From Bacteroidales bacterium (GTDB taxonomy: Bacteria; Bacteroidota; Bacteroidia; Bacteroidales; UBA1715), in assembly GCA_016714605.1 (NCBI GenBank), contig JADKDL010000011.1, positions 104,950-168,949 on the forward strand: a DNA stretch of 64,000 nucleotides, in the 5' to 3' direction. A program made the position numbers and the translations under genes. The stretch's first letter is position 1, and the number at the start of each line of letters is the position of its first letter. The notes below the pieces were generated by a model, which saw only the letters and a list, made by a program, of their open reading frames with translations, was not told the origin of the DNA and did no database searches. Below are positions 54,744 through 63,960 of the stretch, one piece after another.

Positions 54744-56936
54744 ATGAAGTCAGATTATCTTTTCTTACGTCCCTATATAAGTGGCTGGGCCTTCATAGCC
54801 TTGGCAATGGTGCTAGGATATTTTATCGCAGAAAGATATCTTTCTTATGCCATACCAATGTATCAAAGCACTGCTAAATTGAAACTAGCAGATCTAAACG
54901 AAGGCGTACCTAATAGCAAATTATACAAAGACTTTGACGTATTCGCCAATACCCAAAAGATTCAATCCGAAATCGAACTGATCAAGTCAGAGGCCATCCT
55001 GAAACGGGTTTTGCCCAAAGTGCCACAATCTACATTGATTTATCGTGTTGGAAAGATCAAAAAAACGGAACTTTTCTCAGACTCACCCATATCTGTAATG
55101 AAAATAAATTTGGACAAATCGGACTATAACAAGCCATTCCAATTATCCATTTTAGAAAATAAATCATTTACACTTCAGTCTCCTGATGGAAGACATCTTT
55201 CAGGAAATTTAGGTGATACCATTTCTCTTGGATTCACAAGATTGCTCATCAGTATAAATAAGAATTTATTGAAAACAAAAAGCAATTTGAAGTGGGCTGA
55301 TAAATATGAAATTAACTTTTTGAGTCGCGACCAGCAATATGCTGAGATATCAAAAAATCTAGAAGTCGGGTCCGTGGACAAGGACGTCCCAGTCATCCGT
55401 ATTAGCTATAAATCCGAGAATCCTGAAAAGGCAGCCATAATCCCCAACAAAATCGCCGAAGCTTATATCGATGATTATATTGAAACCAAATATGGCGCCG
55501 CTAATGTAACGGTAGATTTTTTAAATGGTAGAATAACAGAGCTGAGCCAAAAACTTTCTTCAGCGGAGGGAAATATCTTGGACTACAGGAATCGAAACAA
55601 TATAACCAATCTCCACCAAGAGACAGAGACCGATCTCAGAAAAATCTCTCAGCTAAAAATTCAACAGACGAATCTGAAAATGAATCTCGACGCGATCAAG
55701 GATTTAGAAAAATACATGGAAAATGGCAAGGGCAAATCCCTTGAATTGGCGCCAAATTTTGAGGCATTCACCGATTTGCTCTCTACTGAAATCGTAAAAA
55801 AAATCAAACAACTTCAAGCAGAGAAAAAAGATTTATTGACCCTTTACACGCCCAAAAATGAAAAAGTCAAAGTAGTCGATGCCAAGATAGATGATCTCAC
55901 TTCTTACCTGGCAGAAAGCATCAGGAATTCGAGAAAGAATCTCCAGACCAAGTACGACAACCTAAGTTCAGACATTGCAAATGATCAAAAAGTGTTGACA
56001 CCCGTCCCTGAAAAAGAAAGGGTCATGAATATCCTCGACAGAGAGTTTGGTATGTACGAGCAGTCTTACAATTTCTTAAATCAAAAAAGAATCGAAGCTG
56101 AGATAGCCAGAGAAGCCAAAGTTGCTTTCCATAGGGTAATAAGCCCTGCAAGTATTAACGCGATTCCAGTCTCTCCCAATCACCTTATTATCAAAATTAT
56201 ATCCGTAGTCCTAGGTATGTTAACAGCATTATTCCTTATCTTTTTGTTCCAAAAATTACGAGCGCGCATATACCGTCCTGATACCATAGAAGCCAATAGC
56301 ATCCTGCCGATTGCGGCAGCCATTCCTCGGTTCAAATCTTCAAACGAAGGAGAAAATTTCTTTGTTCGACTATTGACACAATGGCAAGTTAGAGGATTGT
56401 TCAAGGATAAAAACATTTCTTGCTTTACTGGATTTGAGTTGGACAAAGGCTTGAATTTCGTCAGTAAACACATCATTCAAACCCTCAGTAACCAAGGTAA
56501 AAAAATCCTTAAGGTTGAAATCAAACCGGGCGATGGGAATACAGATTTTTTCGATATAATCGAAGCAAATAACAAAGTCGCCAATCTCGTATTGTGGACA
56601 GATATACTAAAGCTCAAATCCGTTGAAGATATCAAGTCCATAATATTAGAGAAAAGCAAAAATTACGATCATACGATCATCGTCAATTCACCAATCGGAG
56701 CCAACCATACTTTGGCTATGATGGCCATGGCAGATGTAAATTTTTTATGCGTAGATGCTTGGGCGACCCCAGCAAAAAAGATAGCTGAAATAGACCAAAT
56801 CACCGCGGAATATCGATTTTCTAACCTGCATTGGGTACTCAATCGAACAGGATATCGTCCGAGCATGTGGACAAAGATTAAATCTTTATTCAAGACGCGC
56901 TCTGTTGAACCATTATCACAGGTAGTTCCAGCATGA
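54744..56936 (+). CDS. Wzc/GumC-like polysaccharide co-polymerase with degenerate kinase domain
   Basis: 730 residues. The Wzz domain lies between two membrane helices (WAFIALAMVLGYFIAERYL near 14-32; IIKIISVVLGMLTALFLIFL near 480-500), with a long periplasmic coiled coil between. The cytoplasmic part has the BY-kinase fold outline (CFTGFELDKGLNFVSKHIIQ, GKKILKVEIKPGDG, HTIIVNSPIG), but the Walker A P-loop is absent: where GEGKT should stand it reads ELDKGLNF. No C-terminal Tyr cluster is seen. It therefore sets chain length and export but cannot phosphorylate itself. Its stop overlaps the flippase start. Confidence 0.9.
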   Translation: MKSDYLFLRPYISGWAFIALAMVLGYFIAERYLSYAIPMYQSTAKLKLADLNEGVPNSKLYKDFDVFANTQKIQSEIELIKSEAILKRVLPKVPQSTLIYRVGKIKKTELFSDSPISVMKINLDKSDYNKPFQLSILENKSFTLQSPDGRHLSGNLGDTISLGFTRLLISINKNLLKTKSNLKWADKYEINFLSRDQQYAEISKNLEVGSVDKDVPVIRISYKSENPEKAAIIPNKIAEAYIDDYIETKYGAANVTVDFLNGRITELSQKLSSAEGNILDYRNRNNITNLHQETETDLRKISQLKIQQTNLKMNLDAIKDLEKYMENGKGKSLELAPNFEAFTDLLSTEIVKKIKQLQAEKKDLLTLYTPKNEKVKVVDAKIDDLTSYLAESIRNSRKNLQTKYDNLSSDIANDQKVLTPVPEKERVMNILDREFGMYEQSYNFLNQKRIEAEIAREAKVAFHRVISPASINAIPVSPNHLIIKIISVVLGMLTALFLIFLFQKLRARIYRPDTIEANSILPIAAAIPRFKSSNEGENFFVRLLTQWQVRGLFKDKNISCFTGFELDKGLNFVSKHIIQTLSNQGKKILKVEIKPGDGNTDFFDIIEANNKVANLVLWTDILKLKSVEDIKSIILEKSKNYDHTIIVNSPIGANHTLAMMAMADVNFLCVDAWATPAKKIAEIDQITAEYRFSNLHWVLNRTGYRPSMWTKIKSLFKTRSVEPLSQVVPA

Positions 56937-58156
56937 GAATTTTTAGCACCCAATATCTTGTCCTTGCAGACCAAGCACTTTTTAGTGGATTGAGTTTTGT
57001 TACCACCATTTGGATTGCAAGGAATATAGATGCAGTTTCTTTTGGCATTTACTCGGCTTGGATTTTGGCCATTTACCTTTTCGTGAGTGCCATTGGCGCT
57101 TGGATCATACAGCCATTTCAAATTCGATACAATAAAATAGAGCAACAGAAAGAATACCTCACGCTTATATTTTGGGGTCAATTTGCAATGACATTTGTCG
57201 TAGTGGCATTAATCTTTTATTTCAATTATTTATTTGATTATCAAGCGATTGGAATGATTCTTTGTTATGGAGCTGGCTTTATTTTTTATGATTTTTTTAG
57301 AAAAACATTGCTGACAATGAATCGAATTTGGACTGCCTTGGTGCTGAATATTTTTACTTCCATTCTTACCCTCGTTGGTTTGGCTTATTTGACTTGGAAT
57401 CATATATTTTCCATTGAAAACTTTTTGCAATTCTCTAGCATAATATATTTTTCGATTTTCATGGTTGCTCTGATTTATTTCAAGCCATTCCCTAAAAAAA
57501 TTTCTGATTTCAGCCCCCATTTTACATACCACATGCTACAAGGCAAATGGTTTTTTATGACTGCTATCAGTCAGTGGTGGGCTGGCAACTTATTTGTCGT
57601 AGCATCTGGCGTTTATCTCGGACCTAAAGCATTGGGGGCATTGAGACTAGCCCAGTCTTTGTTCGGTATCCTCAATGTAATTTTGCAAACATTTGAAAAT
57701 TATGTGTTGCCTCAGACCGCATCTCGGATGCATACAAGCATCCCTGAGGGTATCACTTATCTTAAAAATCTATCCGTAAAAGCTGCTTGGTTGTTTTTAC
57801 CCTTACTGATGGTTTCATTTTTTTTTGCAAGAGATCTTTTAGTTTTGGCAGGAGGAAAGCAGTATGCCGAATACTACTACGTCGTTCAGGGATTGAGCAT
57901 TTTGTACGTATTAATTTATTTGAGTCAACCCTTTCGGTGCCTTATCAGGTCTTTGGAATTTAATGAAGCATTTTTCAAGGGATATTTGCTTACCCTCGCA
58001 TTTGCGTTGTTATTTTCACATCTCATTCTATCCAATTTTGGTCTGTACGGGGTTCTCTCAGGATTGATCATCTCCCAGATCATTCTGATAGCTTATTGGA
58101 GTCTAATTCTACATTCAAAAAAAATTCAAATATGGAAGTCATTCATATCGTACTAG
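56933..58156 (+). CDS. Polysaccharide flippase-type membrane protein
   Basis: 407 residues with about twelve membrane helices. The opening TQYLVLADQALFSGLSFVTT is typical of polysaccharide biosynthesis flippases (Wzx-like). It should move lipid-linked repeat units across the inner membrane. It overlaps the Wzc-like gene by 4 bases and the following glycosyltransferase start by 25 bases, so all are in one transcript. Confidence 0.85.
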   Translation: MRIFSTQYLVLADQALFSGLSFVTTIWIARNIDAVSFGIYSAWILAIYLFVSAIGAWIIQPFQIRYNKIEQQKEYLTLIFWGQFAMTFVVVALIFYFNYLFDYQAIGMILCYGAGFIFYDFFRKTLLTMNRIWTALVLNIFTSILTLVGLAYLTWNHIFSIENFLQFSSIIYFSIFMVALIYFKPFPKKISDFSPHFTYHMLQGKWFFMTAISQWWAGNLFVVASGVYLGPKALGALRLAQSLFGILNVILQTFENYVLPQTASRMHTSIPEGITYLKNLSVKAAWLFLPLLMVSFFFARDLLVLAGGKQYAEYYYVVQGLSILYVLIYLSQPFRCLIRSLEFNEAFFKGYLLTLAFALLFSHLILSNFGLYGVLSGLIISQIILIAYWSLILHSKKIQIWKSFISY

Positions 58157-59229
58157 GAAAAGCCAATCCGAATCGGCTGAATGGCGTCAATAAGGTTGTA
58201 TATAATATGGCAACCGAACAGCATAAGGCTGGAAAAAATGTAAGCGTGTGGGGCATTGCAAACGATGTGAAACACGATTATCCGAAAAGAATATTTAAGA
58301 CCATCTTGTTTAAATCGGAGTGGTTTCCATGGGCCATCAGTGGCAAATTGAAGCGTGCTATCTTACAAAATAAGCGTGCGGTATTTCATTTGCACGGCGG
58401 CTGGATTCCACTCTTTTCTAGTTTGGCGGTATTCTTTGATAGCCTTGGTATTAAATTTGTATTGACACCACATGGCTCCTATAATACACTAGCTATGGAT
58501 AAAAGTGCGAGGCAAAAAAAGGTATATCATTTATTCTTTGAAAAAAAACTTGTTGAGCTTGCTCACAAAATTCATTGTATCGGGAAAAGCGAAATCATTG
58601 GACTCCACAAAATCTGCGAAAATGCCAAGCCATTTTTATTACCATATGGATTTGAATATACCCCACAGAACATGGTGCTATCTAAGGAGGATTCTTTTAC
58701 CATAGGCTTCGTAGGGCGTCTTGATATCCACACGAAAGGTTTAGATCTATTGATGGAAGCCTTTTTATTCTTTCAAAAATCACACCCCAACTCCAGATTA
58801 TGGCTGATAGGAGAAGGCGAAGGCCGAGCATTGATAGAGCGTTTTATTCGTGAGCAAAAGATAAAAAATGTGGTTTTATGGGGGAAAAAATTTGGCGAAG
58901 AAAAGGATGCCTTGATCCAAAAAATGCACGTATTTGCCCACCCTTCTAGAAACGAGGGCATGCCCACAGCAGTCCTTGAAGCCTTGTCATTGGGTGTACC
59001 CACCATCGTTACTCATGCCACTAATATCGGAGACTATGTCCATGAATATAATGCAGGAATAGTTATCCCAGATGGCAATCCAGCTGAATTATTTCGTGCT
59101 ATGGAATCATTGTATTTGGATTTTAAAGAAGACAGAATTGAGACCTATGTACAAAATGGAAAGCTCATGCTACAAGAAAAATTCAGTTGGTCAAATTTGG
59201 TCGAGAAACTTGATGAATTATATTTATAA
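58132..59229 (+). CDS. Glycosyltransferase, GT4 family
   Basis: 365 residues from ATG 58132 (MEVIHIVLGKANPNRLNGVN), preferred over the in-frame start at 58096, which would put 12 extra residues before the beta strand of the Rossmann fold. N-terminal acceptor half with FHLHGGWIPL, C-terminal donor half with IGFVGRLDIHTKGLDLLMEA and the EGMPTAVLEALSLGVPTIVT block (E-x7-E). It adds a sugar from a nucleotide donor during assembly of the repeat unit. Confidence 0.92.
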   Translation: MEVIHIVLGKANPNRLNGVNKVVYNMATEQHKAGKNVSVWGIANDVKHDYPKRIFKTILFKSEWFPWAISGKLKRAILQNKRAVFHLHGGWIPLFSSLAVFFDSLGIKFVLTPHGSYNTLAMDKSARQKKVYHLFFEKKLVELAHKIHCIGKSEIIGLHKICENAKPFLLPYGFEYTPQNMVLSKEDSFTIGFVGRLDIHTKGLDLLMEAFLFFQKSHPNSRLWLIGEGEGRALIERFIREQKIKNVVLWGKKFGEEKDALIQKMHVFAHPSRNEGMPTAVLEALSLGVPTIVTHATNIGDYVHEYNAGIVIPDGNPAELFRAMESLYLDFKEDRIETYVQNGKLMLQEKFSWSNLVEKLDELYL

Positions 59230-59232
59230 AAA

Positions 59233-60528
59233 ATGAAAATGAAATGGATAGACCGAGATCATAGTGTTTTCCTTAAAAGGGTTAACTGGCAGCTATTTTT
59301 GGTATTGTTGGTGATGGTGGCATGTTTTTTTACTTGGAGTGAAAATGTAACCATCACACGCGCTATAAAACTGGTCGGAAGACTAGGCATGCTGGTCGCT
59401 ACTTGGTTCATCTATCGAGGTATTTTGAATTATGGCGCTGCAGACAATTTGAAGGGTAAAAATGTATTATCTCCAGCATTATACGGGATGTACTTGCTTC
59501 TAGGGTTCGTTTCATTCTTGTGGAGCACGAATATTGGATATAGCGCTTTGCAATGGTTTATGACAGCTCAGACGATATTTTTTTGTTATTTCTTTATAAA
59601 AAGCCTATTCCTCTTAGACCAATATTTCCCAAATCATATCATTCGTTTTTTCAACTTAATAGGAAATGCATCGTTTGTTCTCCTTTTGATTTTCGTGCTT
59701 GGAATGTTTTTATTGCCAGATGACTTTTACCGACTGACACACGGAGGCGAAGAGGCTAGACTTGGTGGATTTATGATGAATCCCAATGAATTGGGTATGC
59801 TGGCCGGGGTTGGTATCGCAGGACTGTTGTTTGATTTGCGCAGAAATCATCAAAAATGGATAACAATTTTCAAATTGCTAGTCCTATTTTATGGTTTGTA
59901 CGAGACGGGTTCTCGATCTTCGTTGGTAGGTGTATTTCTAATCATTTTGTTCCATTTATACCAATCTGAGCGAAAAAAAATCACCCTTGCCGCAGTAGCA
60001 GTGATGATGCTTGTGGCACCTATTGCCATCTACAAAATCGTCTTAAAAGATGGTGATCCTGAAAGGATGGAAGAGGTCACTACGCTGACTGGGAGGCTAC
60101 CTTTTTGGACGGCATTGATCAACGAAGGTTTACCAAGAGAGCCCCTTTTGGGATTCGGTTTTATGCGCATAGATTATAAGGAATATTTTCAAAGCACTAA
60201 CACCTATCCAGGAAAAATGACCCATAATACTTTCATGCAAGTCTTGATGAATTTGGGATTGGTAGGACTGACGATCGTCTTGCTTCAATTATTGTTCACG
60301 TTCTTAGCCATAAGGCGTGAAGACGCCGAAAATAGACTAATGCTACTTTCTTTGATGATTCCTTTACTTATCAATTCATTTACAGAATTTGGGATTTTTG
60401 GTGAATCGAATTTTGGTATTTTATTTTACCAATTGATCATCATTTATGTTTCGCTCCAGTCTAGTAATATCCTAACTTTAAAACAAAAACTCCACTTAGT
60501 AAAAACGAAAAGGATCGAAGAGCTCTAA
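59233..60528 (+). CDS. O-antigen ligase/polymerase-like membrane protein
   Basis: 431 residues with about eleven membrane helices. The large periplasmic loop in the second half (LTGRLPFWTALINEGLPREP, LGFGFMRIDY, MTHNTFMQVLMNLGLVGLTI) carries the Wzy_C/O-antigen ligase hallmarks. It should polymerise or ligate the flipped repeat units. It starts 3 bases after the glycosyltransferase gene. Confidence 0.85.
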   Translation: MKMKWIDRDHSVFLKRVNWQLFLVLLVMVACFFTWSENVTITRAIKLVGRLGMLVATWFIYRGILNYGAADNLKGKNVLSPALYGMYLLLGFVSFLWSTNIGYSALQWFMTAQTIFFCYFFIKSLFLLDQYFPNHIIRFFNLIGNASFVLLLIFVLGMFLLPDDFYRLTHGGEEARLGGFMMNPNELGMLAGVGIAGLLFDLRRNHQKWITIFKLLVLFYGLYETGSRSSLVGVFLIILFHLYQSERKKITLAAVAVMMLVAPIAIYKIVLKDGDPERMEEVTTLTGRLPFWTALINEGLPREPLLGFGFMRIDYKEYFQSTNTYPGKMTHNTFMQVLMNLGLVGLTIVLLQLLFTFLAIRREDAENRLMLLSLMIPLLINSFTEFGIFGESNFGILFYQLIIIYVSLQSSNILTLKQKLHLVKTKRIEEL

Positions 60529-60739
60529 TGATTCTATTTCCTGAAAATAAAGGCAGCATTTCCTTCATTGATTTATTACCCTAAAAATTAAAAATTCAAC
60601 AATCAGCGGGGTCATTTTCGCCCAAAAGCTGGGAATAATGCGACAATAAGCATTTCCATATTTTGGACTATTTCCCTTTTAAGGAATATATTAAACTATA
60701 TTATCTATGTTTAATGCTGTTATTCAACATATTGTGTTT

Positions 60740-60755
60740 TGGCAACAAAATTGAA
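60740..60755 (+). promoter_or_regulatory. Weaker sigma-54-like site before the fusion-kinase gene
   Basis: TGGCAACAAAATTGAA matches TGGCA and TTG of the consensus with correct spacing, but the -12 GC is GA here, a serious mismatch. Distance to the ATG at 60783 is the same (29-30 bases) as for the site at 53494. Confidence 0.3.
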
Positions 60756-60782
60756 TAACATACCATAGAACAACAATTAGAT

Positions 60783-63179
60783 ATGACAAGCATTTACAAA
60801 ATTTTTGAAAATCTGGGCTATAAGCACAACCCCGAAGCTGGTAACATCGCCATAAACATTAATCTGCAATATTTTACGAATAAAGATGGCAGCATTCGTT
60901 GGATTTGGCCGGCTACAATGAGCCAACCGCTCTTCCTAAAATTCTACAATATACATGGTTGGAAAGCACGCGTTTTTGAATTTATCGTTAAAAAACTATT
61001 TGCCATTGAATTGAATCACTGGTTTTTCAAGACAATAAATATATCTCTGATTCCCGATGAAGCTGGTTCGATTTTCGACATTACCAACAGAACTTGGGCA
61101 TTATTCACAGGTACTACTGGGCCCAATCAAAAGTATATAATTTATCAAGAAGATGATAACAAAAATGGGCTTTTTACTAAAATCCCAATAAGTGAACGCA
61201 GTGCAACATTAATTGACCAAGAAAAAATGGTTTTAACTCAATTGGCCAATCATCATATTAAATCATTTGTTTTTCCTAAAATAATCGAACGATCAAAAAC
61301 AAAGCTAACATTGTCCTCTTTCGAAAATTACGATCAGAGATGCCAAACGCTTACACAACAGCATACGGCGGTGTTCGAAGAGCTAGAAATGATCAGTTCG
61401 GAGACCTTTTCTTTCGAAGATTTCAGAGACAAACATCATATTAGAGAGCGATTGATGCGACTAGAGAATACAAGAAACAAAATACCTTCTGGAATCATCA
61501 AAAAGCTTCAAAGACTCCATCAGTCTCTACTTGGCAGCCAAGTTACCACCCATATTGCCCATAAGGATTTTACTCCATGGAATATGTACACCGACAGCAC
61601 TGGCAAGCTTTATATATACGACTGGGAATTGTCTCGAGCTTTGACGCCAAAGGGCTTTGACTTTTTCCATTTCATCATTCAAAAAGGAATTTTAAGCGAA
61701 AGAAAAACATGGGCGCAAATCAAATGGGAGATACTAGTTCACAGCACCGAGTCCTACCTAAAGCATGAAAATATCGCACACTTGCTGTCGCTGTATCTGC
61801 TGATAAATGTTTTATATTATTTGGAACTATATAACAACCAAGAAAAATGGCATCAACAAATTAACTGGCTGCTAGAAATTTGGAATGAGGCCATGAGCGA
61901 TGTGCTAGGTTCTAGAGACAATACCCGAGAATTGCTACTCATAGATATTTTTGATTGGCTATCAAAAAAGAGGTACGCTGGTCTAAAATTGCCTGCCATT
62001 CCGATTGAAACTCTATCCATATATTCGGATTTGGACCTGCTTATGGACAGAGCATTGGCTTTCGATTTGGTGTGTTTTGTAAAGACCCATCCCCTAGTAT
62101 CACAGATAAAAACACAACGAAGCTTTAGCAAAACAGTGGCTACAATTATCACTAGAAATGATGAAATCCTAAGCATTGACTGCATCCATTCTTTAAAAAG
62201 AAAAAATATAGAATATATGTCGGTCGATGAAATGATCGATCAGAGCTACCTCGATTCAGAAGGAAATCGCAGAGTAAACGACCTGCACACATCAGAGTTT
62301 GTCGCTTTATTTTATGGCTTAAATTATGCAGTTGTCCCCAAAAAATTTCGCTTCTTTCCTTTTGAAAAATATCTAGAAAATAGCTTCCTTGGACCACTTG
62401 TGAACCCAAAAGAACGAGGAGTATTTCAGCACGACCCATTGATGAAAATGATGAAAAAAGAGAAAAGAAATCAAGGATTGTCTTATCTGAAAAATACGTT
62501 AATTTATTATTTCGAAACCATAATGAAGCTTTTTTCACAAAGAGGAATGATCATCAGTTTTAGCGGGGTGGATGGTGCTGGCAAATCGACAGTCATACAA
62601 CATACTAAAAATGAGATAGAAAAAAAATTGAGACGAAAAGTAGTAGTCATCAGGCATCGGCCATCCTTACTCCCAATATTGAGCGCTTGGAGTAAAGGCA
62701 AAAAACGCGCGGAACAGGATGCGGCAAATTCTTTGCCTCGACAAGGGCAAAACCGCAACATTCTCAGTTCTCTATTTAGATTTACATATTATTATTTTGA
62801 TTATATCTTCGGACAGTTTTATATTTATTTGAGACACGTATTGGGTGGAACGATCGTCCTTTATGACCGATATTATTTCGATTTCATCAATGATAGTTTG
62901 CGTAGCAATATCATTTTACCCAAATGGTTTTTGAAAAATGCGTATCGGTTTTTGTTACAACCCGATTTGAATTATTTTCTCTATGCTGACCCAAAGACTA
63001 TTTTATCAAGAAAAAAAGAACTGGATGAATCTAGCATCGAAACCTTGACAGAAGATTATTTACAACTTTTCGGTGAGCTAGAAAAAAAGAACAGAAGCCA
63101 TTATTATGCCATCGAAAATGTCGATTTGGACAGGACGCTTACTACAATTACGGAGCAAATCCAAACCAAACTTTTTTAG
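60783..63179 (+). CDS. Three-part fusion: APH-like kinase, nucleotidyltransferase-like, P-loop kinase
   Basis: 798 residues. Residues about 130-370 are an aminoglycoside-phosphotransferase-like kinase: the catalytic loop HKDFTPWNMY has D262 and N267, and IYDWELSRA the second Asp. The middle (about 390-560) holds YSDLDLLMD with D416 and D418, a nucleotidyltransferase-like DxD, and EYMSVDEMIDQSYLD. The C-terminus from about 585 is a thymidylate-kinase-like P-loop domain (GVDGAGKST, 595-603; VVVIRHRPSLL; VLYDRYYFDF). It probably phosphorylates a sugar, glycerol or lipid group during polysaccharide synthesis. First gene after the short intergenic gap; acetyltransferase follows 3 bases later. Confidence 0.8.
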   Translation: MTSIYKIFENLGYKHNPEAGNIAININLQYFTNKDGSIRWIWPATMSQPLFLKFYNIHGWKARVFEFIVKKLFAIELNHWFFKTINISLIPDEAGSIFDITNRTWALFTGTTGPNQKYIIYQEDDNKNGLFTKIPISERSATLIDQEKMVLTQLANHHIKSFVFPKIIERSKTKLTLSSFENYDQRCQTLTQQHTAVFEELEMISSETFSFEDFRDKHHIRERLMRLENTRNKIPSGIIKKLQRLHQSLLGSQVTTHIAHKDFTPWNMYTDSTGKLYIYDWELSRALTPKGFDFFHFIIQKGILSERKTWAQIKWEILVHSTESYLKHENIAHLLSLYLLINVLYYLELYNNQEKWHQQINWLLEIWNEAMSDVLGSRDNTRELLLIDIFDWLSKKRYAGLKLPAIPIETLSIYSDLDLLMDRALAFDLVCFVKTHPLVSQIKTQRSFSKTVATIITRNDEILSIDCIHSLKRKNIEYMSVDEMIDQSYLDSEGNRRVNDLHTSEFVALFYGLNYAVVPKKFRFFPFEKYLENSFLGPLVNPKERGVFQHDPLMKMMKKEKRNQGLSYLKNTLIYYFETIMKLFSQRGMIISFSGVDGAGKSTVIQHTKNEIEKKLRRKVVVIRHRPSLLPILSAWSKGKKRAEQDAANSLPRQGQNRNILSSLFRFTYYYFDYIFGQFYIYLRHVLGGTIVLYDRYYFDFINDSLRSNIILPKWFLKNAYRFLLQPDLNYFLYADPKTILSRKKELDESSIETLTEDYLQLFGELEKKNRSHYYAIENVDLDRTLTTITEQIQTKLF

Positions 63180-63182
63180 TCA

Positions 63183-63872
63183 ATGAAAAAGATCATAGAA
63201 AATATAGTGCGGCTGCGCAACCCCCATTTTGAATTCCACAAGGACATCAACGGTCTAACCCTATCGTTATTTGTTTGGGATAATATTTGGGGATTGTTGC
63301 GCGGACTCAAGTTCTTATTTTATTTTAAAAACCCTAAAATGGCCATTTTAGGAAGCGGTATAAAATTTTTCAATACACCCTATATTTATTTTGGAAAATA
63401 TTTAAAATTAGGTGATTATGTGCTAATCAGTGCATTGTCTCGACAAGGAGTTTTTCTTGGAGATAATGTCGGATTAGGGGCTTTTTCTCGCGTTGTAGTT
63501 TCCTCATCTTTGAGCCACCCCGGAGAATTTATCAAAATCGGCAATCATGTCGGTATTGGTGAATTCGCTTATCTTGGAGGAGCGGGTGGCTTGGAGATCG
63601 GGGATGAATGCATCATCGGTCAGTATTTCAGCTGTCACCCAGAGAATCACATATCCACGGACTTGCAACAAGCCATTCGCCTGCAAGGAGTAAAAAGAAC
63701 GGGCATCAAAATCGGCAAAAATTGTTGGATTGGAGCAAAGGTTACCATCCTAGACGGAGTGACCATTGGCGATGGATGTATCGTCGCAGCAGGAGCCGTG
63801 GTTAATAGTTCTTTTCCCGATAATTCTGTCATAGGTGGAGTACCTGCTAGATTGCTAAAACAAAGAGATTAA
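63183..63872 (+). CDS. Acyltransferase with left-handed beta-helix
   Basis: 229 residues. Hexapeptide repeats fill the second half: LEIGDECIIGQYFSCHPENH, IKIGKNCWIGAKVTILDGVT, IGDGCIVAAGAVVNSSFPDN, SVIGGVPARLL. The catalytic His is in SCHPENH. It is of the WcaF/maltose-acetyltransferase type and should acetylate a sugar with acetyl-CoA. It belongs to the polysaccharide operon. Confidence 0.9.
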   Translation: MKKIIENIVRLRNPHFEFHKDINGLTLSLFVWDNIWGLLRGLKFLFYFKNPKMAILGSGIKFFNTPYIYFGKYLKLGDYVLISALSRQGVFLGDNVGLGAFSRVVVSSSLSHPGEFIKIGNHVGIGEFAYLGGAGGLEIGDECIIGQYFSCHPENHISTDLQQAIRLQGVKRTGIKIGKNCWIGAKVTILDGVTIGDGCIVAAGAVVNSSFPDNSVIGGVPARLLKQRD

Positions 63873-63960
63873 GTGCTTTTTATAAAATAAATTTGATCCA
63901 ATCCCAATAATAATTCTTATCCATGAAAAATTCCATTATACAATAAATATCAATCCTAAA

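Noticed and set aside
60605..60621. A second GG-N10-GC spacing match in the gap before the fusion-kinase gene
   Set aside because: It lacks the TGGCA and TTGC context and lies too far from the ATG, so it is probably chance.
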